From: Micromonospora saelicesensis
Lineage (GTDB): Bacteria; Actinomycetota; Actinomycetes; Mycobacteriales; Micromonosporaceae
NCBI RefSeq assembly: GCF_900091575.1
Contig: NZ_FMCR01000001.1
Coordinates: forward strand, 1,488,001-1,552,000
Direction of reading: 5' to 3'
DNA: 64,000 bases
In this document: positions 60,450 to 64,000 of the stretch, piece by piece
How positions within the stretch are numbered: position 1 is the stretch's first letter
How the letters are laid out: the number at the start of each line of letters is the position of its first letter
The notes under the pieces: generated by a model
The model's database searches: none
What the model saw: only the letters and a program-made list of their open reading frames with translations
Told to the model about the DNA's origin: nothing
Position numbers and translations under genes: made by a program

Positions 60450-61637
60450 TCAGCCCAGCGTGGCCAGCTCGTTGATCAGCACGTTCGACATGACCTGACC
60501 GTCGCGCTGCACCTCGCGCAGGTACCACTTCTGCTGGGGGGTACGCGGCTGGTTGAACTGCCAGATGCCCCGGGGGCTGTCGATCTGGCCGATCTTGCCC
60601 AGCGCCAGGTTGACCTGCTGCGGCGTGGGCTTCCCACCGGTCAGCTGGATGGCCTGGTCGAGCACCTGCGCCGCGTCGTACGACGCCATCGCGTACGTGG
60701 TGGGGGTGACCTGGTACTTCTTGCGGTACGCCGAGGCGAAGACCCGGTTCGACGTGTTGTTGAGGTCGGCCGAGTAGTTCAGCGCGGTCTGGATGCCCAG
60801 CGCGTTGTCCTTCAGGTTCTCCAGCACGGTGCCCTCGGTGAGGAAGCCGGGTGCGTAGATCGGCCCGGCGAACTTCTCGCGCAGCTGCTTGATGAACTCC
60901 ACCGCTGCCGCCCCGGCGAAGAAGCAGAAGACCGCTGTGGGCTTCTTGGCCAGTGCCTTGGTGATGTCCGAGGCGTACGTCGTCTTGCCGGGGTTGGCGG
61001 TGGCGTTGGTGTAGGTCACCGGGTCGCCGATCCGCGGGTCGGTCGCGCCGAACTCCTGCCGGAAGCCGCGGACCACGTCCGGGCTGCCGACGTTCTCCGG
61101 CATGATGATCGCGATGCGGCCGTTCGCCGGCAGTTGGTCGCGCAGGTAGCGGCCCAGCGCCCGGCCGGCCTCGTCGAGCACGTACGAGGTCCGCCAGATG
61201 TAGAAGACGCTCTGCAGGCTGCTCGGTGAGGCGTTGGAGCCGATCAGCGGGACCCGGGCCTGTTCCACGGTGTCCCGGATGCCGACCATCACCGCCGAGT
61301 TGACCACGCCGGTGAGTGCCAGCACGCCCTGCTTGAGCAGGCCCTCGACGGCAGCCTTGCCCGTCTTCGCGGTGTCGCCCTCGTCGGCGGTCAGCAGCTC
61401 CACGGGGTGGCCGCCCAGCCGCTGGTCGTGCAGGTCGAGGAAGAGCTGGAAGCCATTGGTGATGTCGTCGCCGATGCTCTTGAAACCACCGGCCTGCGGC
61501 GTGATCAAACCGATCTTGATCGGGCCCCGGTCGGCGGTCGACTCGCCGTCACCGTCTGAGCCACACGCGGCGACGAACCCGGTGGTACCGAGCGCGGCCA
61601 ACAGTTGGAGCGCCCGCCTGCGATTCATCTGCGACAC
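60450..61637 (-). CDS. ABC transporter substrate-binding lipoprotein (LivK/periplasmic-binding type 1)
   Basis: 395 aa. The N-terminus MSQMNRRRALQLLAALGTTGFVAACGS has twin arginines, a hydrophobic stretch and the lipobox VAAC, so it is a surface-anchored lipoprotein, perhaps Tat-exported. The mature part follows Peripla_BP_6: GPIKIGLITPQAGGFKSIGDDITNG, VLALTGVVNSAVMVGI, VPLIGSNASPSSLQ and AMASYDAAQVLDQAI. The ligand is probably an amino acid or amide. GTG 61637 has AAGGA 6 nt before it and is preferred to ATG 61628. No permease or ATPase gene is adjacent. Confidence 0.9.
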   Translation of the reverse strand: MSQMNRRRALQLLAALGTTGFVAACGSDGDGESTADRGPIKIGLITPQAGGFKSIGDDITNGFQLFLDLHDQRLGGHPVELLTADEGDTAKTGKAAVEGLLKQGVLALTGVVNSAVMVGIRDTVEQARVPLIGSNASPSSLQSVFYIWRTSYVLDEAGRALGRYLRDQLPANGRIAIIMPENVGSPDVVRGFRQEFGATDPRIGDPVTYTNATANPGKTTYASDITKALAKKPTAVFCFFAGAAAVEFIKQLREKFAGPIYAPGFLTEGTVLENLKDNALGIQTALNYSADLNNTSNRVFASAYRKKYQVTPTTYAMASYDAAQVLDQAIQLTGGKPTPQQVNLALGKIGQIDSPRGIWQFNQPRTPQQKWYLREVQRDGQVMSNVLINELATLG

Positions 61638-61718
61638 CGAGTTCCTTCCAGGGAAGCGTTGCAGGGCTGAACACCGCCCCACCGGCGTTCTACCTGGTCC
61701 GCGACGCTGCGTCAATGG

Positions 61719-62516
61719 CTAGTGATCATCGTGCAGGGACCGCAACACGGCGAGGATCTGAGGCCAGGCCGCGGCCTCCGGGTCGATCAGCCCGAAATGC
61801 TCGCATCCGGGCAGTTCAACAAGGGAAATATCGGAACCTGCGGCACGCGCCTCCGCGACGAAATCACGGCTCATCTCCACCGGAACCTGGTGATCCTCAG
61901 AACCATGAACAACTACTGTCCGTGTTCGCATCGGTACCAACATCCGTGGATCCGCAGCCGCGTACCGGTCCGGGACCTCCGCCGGTCCGCCGCCGAGCAG
62001 CGCGGCGACCGCGCCCGAGTCCAGATCCCGTCGGTACGCCTCACCCAGATCGGCCACCGGGGCGAGCGCAAGCACGCCGCCCACCGTCGCCGGGGCGGTG
62101 GCCGCCACGTACAGCGCCAGGTGGCCGCCGGCGGAGTGCCCGACCAGGATCGGTGCGGCCAGGCTCACCCGGCCGGGCAGCGCCTCAGCGGCCAGCACCG
62201 GCAGCTCGGCCACCCCGGTCAGGACGTCGGTCAGGGTGCCCGGCCAGCCACCTCCGGGCTGTCCGGTGCGGCGGTATTCCAGCTGCGCCACCGGGTAGCC
62301 GTCAGCGGCGAGCGCCGCGGCCAGCGGGCCGGTGTGCCGCCGGTCGTACTCGGCCCGCCAGAAGCCGCCGTGCAGGACGACGACCAGCGGCCGGGCCGGC
62401 CCGGTTCCCGCCGGGAGGCGCAGATCGGCCACCTGATCGGGGTGGTCCCCGTACGCCACGGTCCGGTCGGGCTCCGGTGCGGGCCGGGTCAACACGGCGC
62501 GCGGGTCGACAGGCAT
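61719..62516 (-). CDS. Alpha/beta hydrolase (esterase/kynurenine formamidase-like)
   Basis: 265 aa. LVVVLHGGFWRAEYDR provides the HGGxW oxyanion hole, VGHSAGGHLALYVA the nucleophilic Ser (G-H-S-A-G-G), VVHGSEDHQVPVEM the Asp, and GCEHFGLIDP the His of the catalytic triad. The HGGFW-plus-GHSAGG pattern resembles BD-FAE/kynurenine-formamidase-like esterases; the true substrate is unknown. ATG 62516 is 6 nt after TACCGT. It lies 81 bp upstream of the binding-protein gene on the same strand. Confidence 0.9.
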   Translation of the reverse strand: MPVDPRAVLTRPAPEPDRTVAYGDHPDQVADLRLPAGTGPARPLVVVLHGGFWRAEYDRRHTGPLAAALAADGYPVAQLEYRRTGQPGGGWPGTLTDVLTGVAELPVLAAEALPGRVSLAAPILVGHSAGGHLALYVAATAPATVGGVLALAPVADLGEAYRRDLDSGAVAALLGGGPAEVPDRYAAADPRMLVPMRTRTVVVHGSEDHQVPVEMSRDFVAEARAAGSDISLVELPGCEHFGLIDPEAAAWPQILAVLRSLHDDH

Positions 62517-62522
62517 GGCGCG

Positions 62523-62528
62523 ACGGTA
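62523..62528 (-). promoter_or_regulatory. -10 element of hydrolase gene (leaderless)
   Basis: On the minus strand TACCGT, 6 nt, then ATG 62516. Confidence 0.45.
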
Positions 62529-62595
62529 GCGCGCCCCGCCCGGGTGGTTCGGCCCCGGTAGTAGGTCCCGGCCGGCATGGTTCGCGCCCGCTGGG

Positions 62596-62602
62596 TAAAG
62601 AT
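62596..62602 (+). promoter_or_regulatory. -10 element of bpa (leaderless)
   Basis: TAAAGAT then 7 nt then ATG 62610. It supports the shorter start over an in-frame ATG at 62577. Confidence 0.45.
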
Positions 62603-62609
62603 GGACCCC

Positions 62610-63203
62610 ATGACCGAAGCGCGCTCCGCTGGACAGAACGACGAGCCCGGCCCCGACGACTCCGGCCACTCCGGCACCGTGGTGGTGGTTGGCCCGGACG
62701 GCCGGCCGATCGGCACGATGCAGACCGACGAGGGCCAGGGCGAGGACCCGACCCGCCTGGTCGAACAGCCGGCCAAGGTGATGCGGATCGGCAGCATGAT
62801 CAAGCAGTTGCTGGAGGAGGTGAAGGCCGCACCTCTCGACGACGCCAGCCGCAATCGGATGCGGGAGATCCACGAGCGGTCGATCGTCGAGCTCAAGGAG
62901 GGCCTCGCTCCCGAGCTGCGCGACGAGCTGGAGCGCATCTCGCTGCCCTTCGCCGAGGACAAGGCCCCCAGCGAGGGCGAGCTGCGGATCGCGCACGCCC
63001 AGCTCGTCGGCTGGCTGGAGGGCCTGTTCCACGGCATCCAGGCGGCACTGGTGGCCCAGCAGATGGCCGCCCGGGTGCAGCTGGAGCAGATGCGCGGCGG
63101 CCGGCAGGCGCTGCCCAGCGGCCCCGGTGGGGTCGTCCCCGGCATGCCGGGCATCGGCCAGCCGGGCGGCGGCGAGGGTCACAACACCGGTCAGTACCTC
63201 TGA
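62610..63203 (+). CDS. bpa: Bacterial proteasome activator Bpa (PafE)
   Basis: 197 aa. A disordered acidic N-terminus (1-45) is followed by the four-helix core (about 55-155: KVMRIGSMIKQLLEEVKAAPLDDASRNRM, ELRIAHAQLVGWLEGLFHGIQAAL, RVQLEQMRGGRQALP). A Gly/Pro tail ends in GQYL, the C-terminal tetrapeptide that docks into the 20S proteasome. Bpa/PafE (Rv3780) forms a ring that opens the proteasome gate without ATP. Its presence implies that the organism has a 20S proteasome. It is convergent with the HAD gene, 2 bp apart. Confidence 0.93.
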   Translation: MTEARSAGQNDEPGPDDSGHSGTVVVVGPDGRPIGTMQTDEGQGEDPTRLVEQPAKVMRIGSMIKQLLEEVKAAPLDDASRNRMREIHERSIVELKEGLAPELRDELERISLPFAEDKAPSEGELRIAHAQLVGWLEGLFHGIQAALVAQQMAARVQLEQMRGGRQALPSGPGGVVPGMPGIGQPGGGEGHNTGQYL

Positions 63204-63205
63204 CC

Positions 63206-64000
63206 TCAGTCCACCCCGAAGATCTTCTCCAGGTACGCCGCCACGCCGTCCTCGGTGTTCGCCGTCGTCACGTCGTCGGCGACCGCCAGGACGGCGCGGT
63301 GCGCGTTGGCCACCGCCACCCCACGCCCGGCCCAGGTCAGCATCGGCACGTCGTTGGGCATGTCGCCGAAGGCCAGCACGTCCGCCGCGGCCACCCCGAG
63401 CTGGTCGCAGTACCAGGCCAGCCCCGCCGCCTTGGTCACCCCGGCCGCCGAGATCTCCACCAGCCCGGAGGACGACGAGTGCGTGGCCTCGGCCAACCCC
63501 GCCACCGCCGTGGCGATCAGCTCGGCGAAGGCGTCCGGGTCCTGCTCGCCAGCTCGGGCGAGGAGCTTCACCGCCGGCACCGAGAGCAACTCCTCCGGCG
63601 TCTCGATCGGCCGGATGCCGTTCGCGTCGGCGTCCCAGCGCAGCGGGTAGTGCGCCTCGTGTCGCATCTCCCGGCTGTCCAGGATCTCCACGGCGAAGCT
63701 GATCCCGGGCACCTCGGCCCGTAGCCTCCGGGCGACCTCGGCCAGGTGGTGCGGGGCGAGCGGGTCAGCCCGCACCACCTCGTCGGAGAACGGGTCGTAG
63801 ACCACGGCGCCGTTGGCGCAGACCGCCGGCAGCGGCCGGGCGAGCTGGTCGTACACCATCTTGAGCCAGCGGACCGGACGGCCGGTGACCAGGACGACCG
63901 GCGTGCCTCGCGCGGAGATCCGCGCGAGCAGGTCGGCGGTGCGCGGGCTGACGGTGTGGTCGTCGCGGATCAGCGTGCCGTCGATGTCGGTGGCGATGAG
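63206..64000 (-). CDS. Cof-type HAD-superfamily hydrolase, partial at right edge
   Basis: The N-terminal codons lie beyond the window; 264 residues are visible. Motif I DIDGTL is near the edge, motif II VLVTGRP follows, then a C2B cap (about residues 70-190), the motif III Lys region GVTKAAGLAWYCDQLGV and motif IV AFGDMPNDVPML. Cof-type HADs are magnesium-dependent phosphatases of sugar phosphates or flavin/pyridoxal phosphates; specificity cannot be read. It ends 2 bp from the bpa stop. Confidence 0.92.
   Translation of the reverse strand, partial: LIATDIDGTLIRDDHTVSPRTADLLARISARGTPVVLVTGRPVRWLKMVYDQLARPLPAVCANGAVVYDPFSDEVVRADPLAPHHLAEVARRLRAEVPGISFAVEILDSREMRHEAHYPLRWDADANGIRPIETPEELLSVPAVKLLARAGEQDPDAFAELIATAVAGLAEATHSSSSGLVEISAAGVTKAAGLAWYCDQLGVAAADVLAFGDMPNDVPMLTWAGRGVAVANAHRAVLAVADDVTTANTEDGVAAYLEKIFGVD

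Noticed and set aside
61715..63724. A 669-codon plus-strand frame across the hydrolase, bpa and HAD genes.
   Set aside because: It crosses three well-supported genes out of frame and has the Pro/Arg-rich composition of a shadow frame.

Overview
The window is very GC-rich, codes densely on both strands, uses GTG and TTG starts often, and carries actinobacterial hallmarks: Ino1 inositol phosphate synthase, a Bpa-type proteasome activator, a SARP/AfsR regulator, GT87 mannosyltransferase-like proteins and DUF5318. Gene content, style and the short palindromic repeats suggest a Micromonosporaceae chromosome, probably Micromonospora or a close relative. The block murJ / cca / ino1-padR / DUF5318 / class A PBP / GT87 / rpsF-ssb-rpsR-rplI / dnaB follows the order known beside oriC in Streptomyces and, in part, in Mycobacterium, so oriC is inferred to lie not far beyond the left edge. 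No rRNA, tRNA, CRISPR array, prophage or IS element was recognised.

Layout. 1-5.8 kb: lipid II flippase MurJ (partial), divergent CCA-adding enzyme, flotillin and NfeD-like pair, Ogt. 5.9-16 kb: ino1 behind a PadR regulator with an obvious operator, a zinc-ribbon protein, a bifunctional penicillin-binding protein, two polytopic membrane proteins, endonuclease IV. 16-24.6 kb: a long structured leader, the rpsF-ssb-rpsR-rplI operon, a disordered membrane protein, and dnaB interrupted by two inteins (a class 3-like one in the P-loop and a class 1 one at the DLRESG/SIEQD site). 24.6-34.2 kb: small enzymes, a GGDEF-EAL membrane protein and a large SARP-NTPase-TPR regulator behind a 700-bp gap. 34.5-37.2 kb: moaC-mog-moeA-moaE. 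37.2-45 kb: mannosyltransferase-like protein, DoxX, acetyltransferase, AAA ATPase, two secreted or anchored LppU-like proteins, EamA exporter, short prepilin peptidase. 45-51.8 kb: an EndoQ-like PHP nuclease fused to a UvrD helicase, then an operon of fructosamine kinase-like, moaA, moaD and a membrane phosphoesterase. 52-57 kb: DUF4192, an RHH/PIN toxin-antitoxin pair, a GAP-family membrane protein, fdhD, mobA-DUF6457. 57-64 kb: YbjN-like protein, quinone oxidoreductase, Lrp regulator divergent from a dimethylargininase, orphan ABC binding lipoprotein, hydrolase, proteasome activator, HAD phosphatase (partial).

How the genes work together. Replication and translation genes (ssb, dnaB, S6, S18, L9) sit together, with DnaA-box-like sites ahead of dnaB and ahead of the DUF4192 gene. 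Molybdenum cofactor synthesis is spread over three nearby clusters (moaC-mog-moeA-moaE, moaA-moaD, fdhD/mobA/DUF6457), but no molybdoenzyme is present. Cell-envelope genes (MurJ, PBP, Ino1, GT-C enzymes) fill much of the left half. DNA repair is represented by Ogt, endonuclease IV and the EndoQ-UvrD fusion. Many genes start 6-9 nt after a TANNNT hexamer with no Shine-Dalgarno sequence, the signature of leaderless transcription, and this was used to choose several starts.
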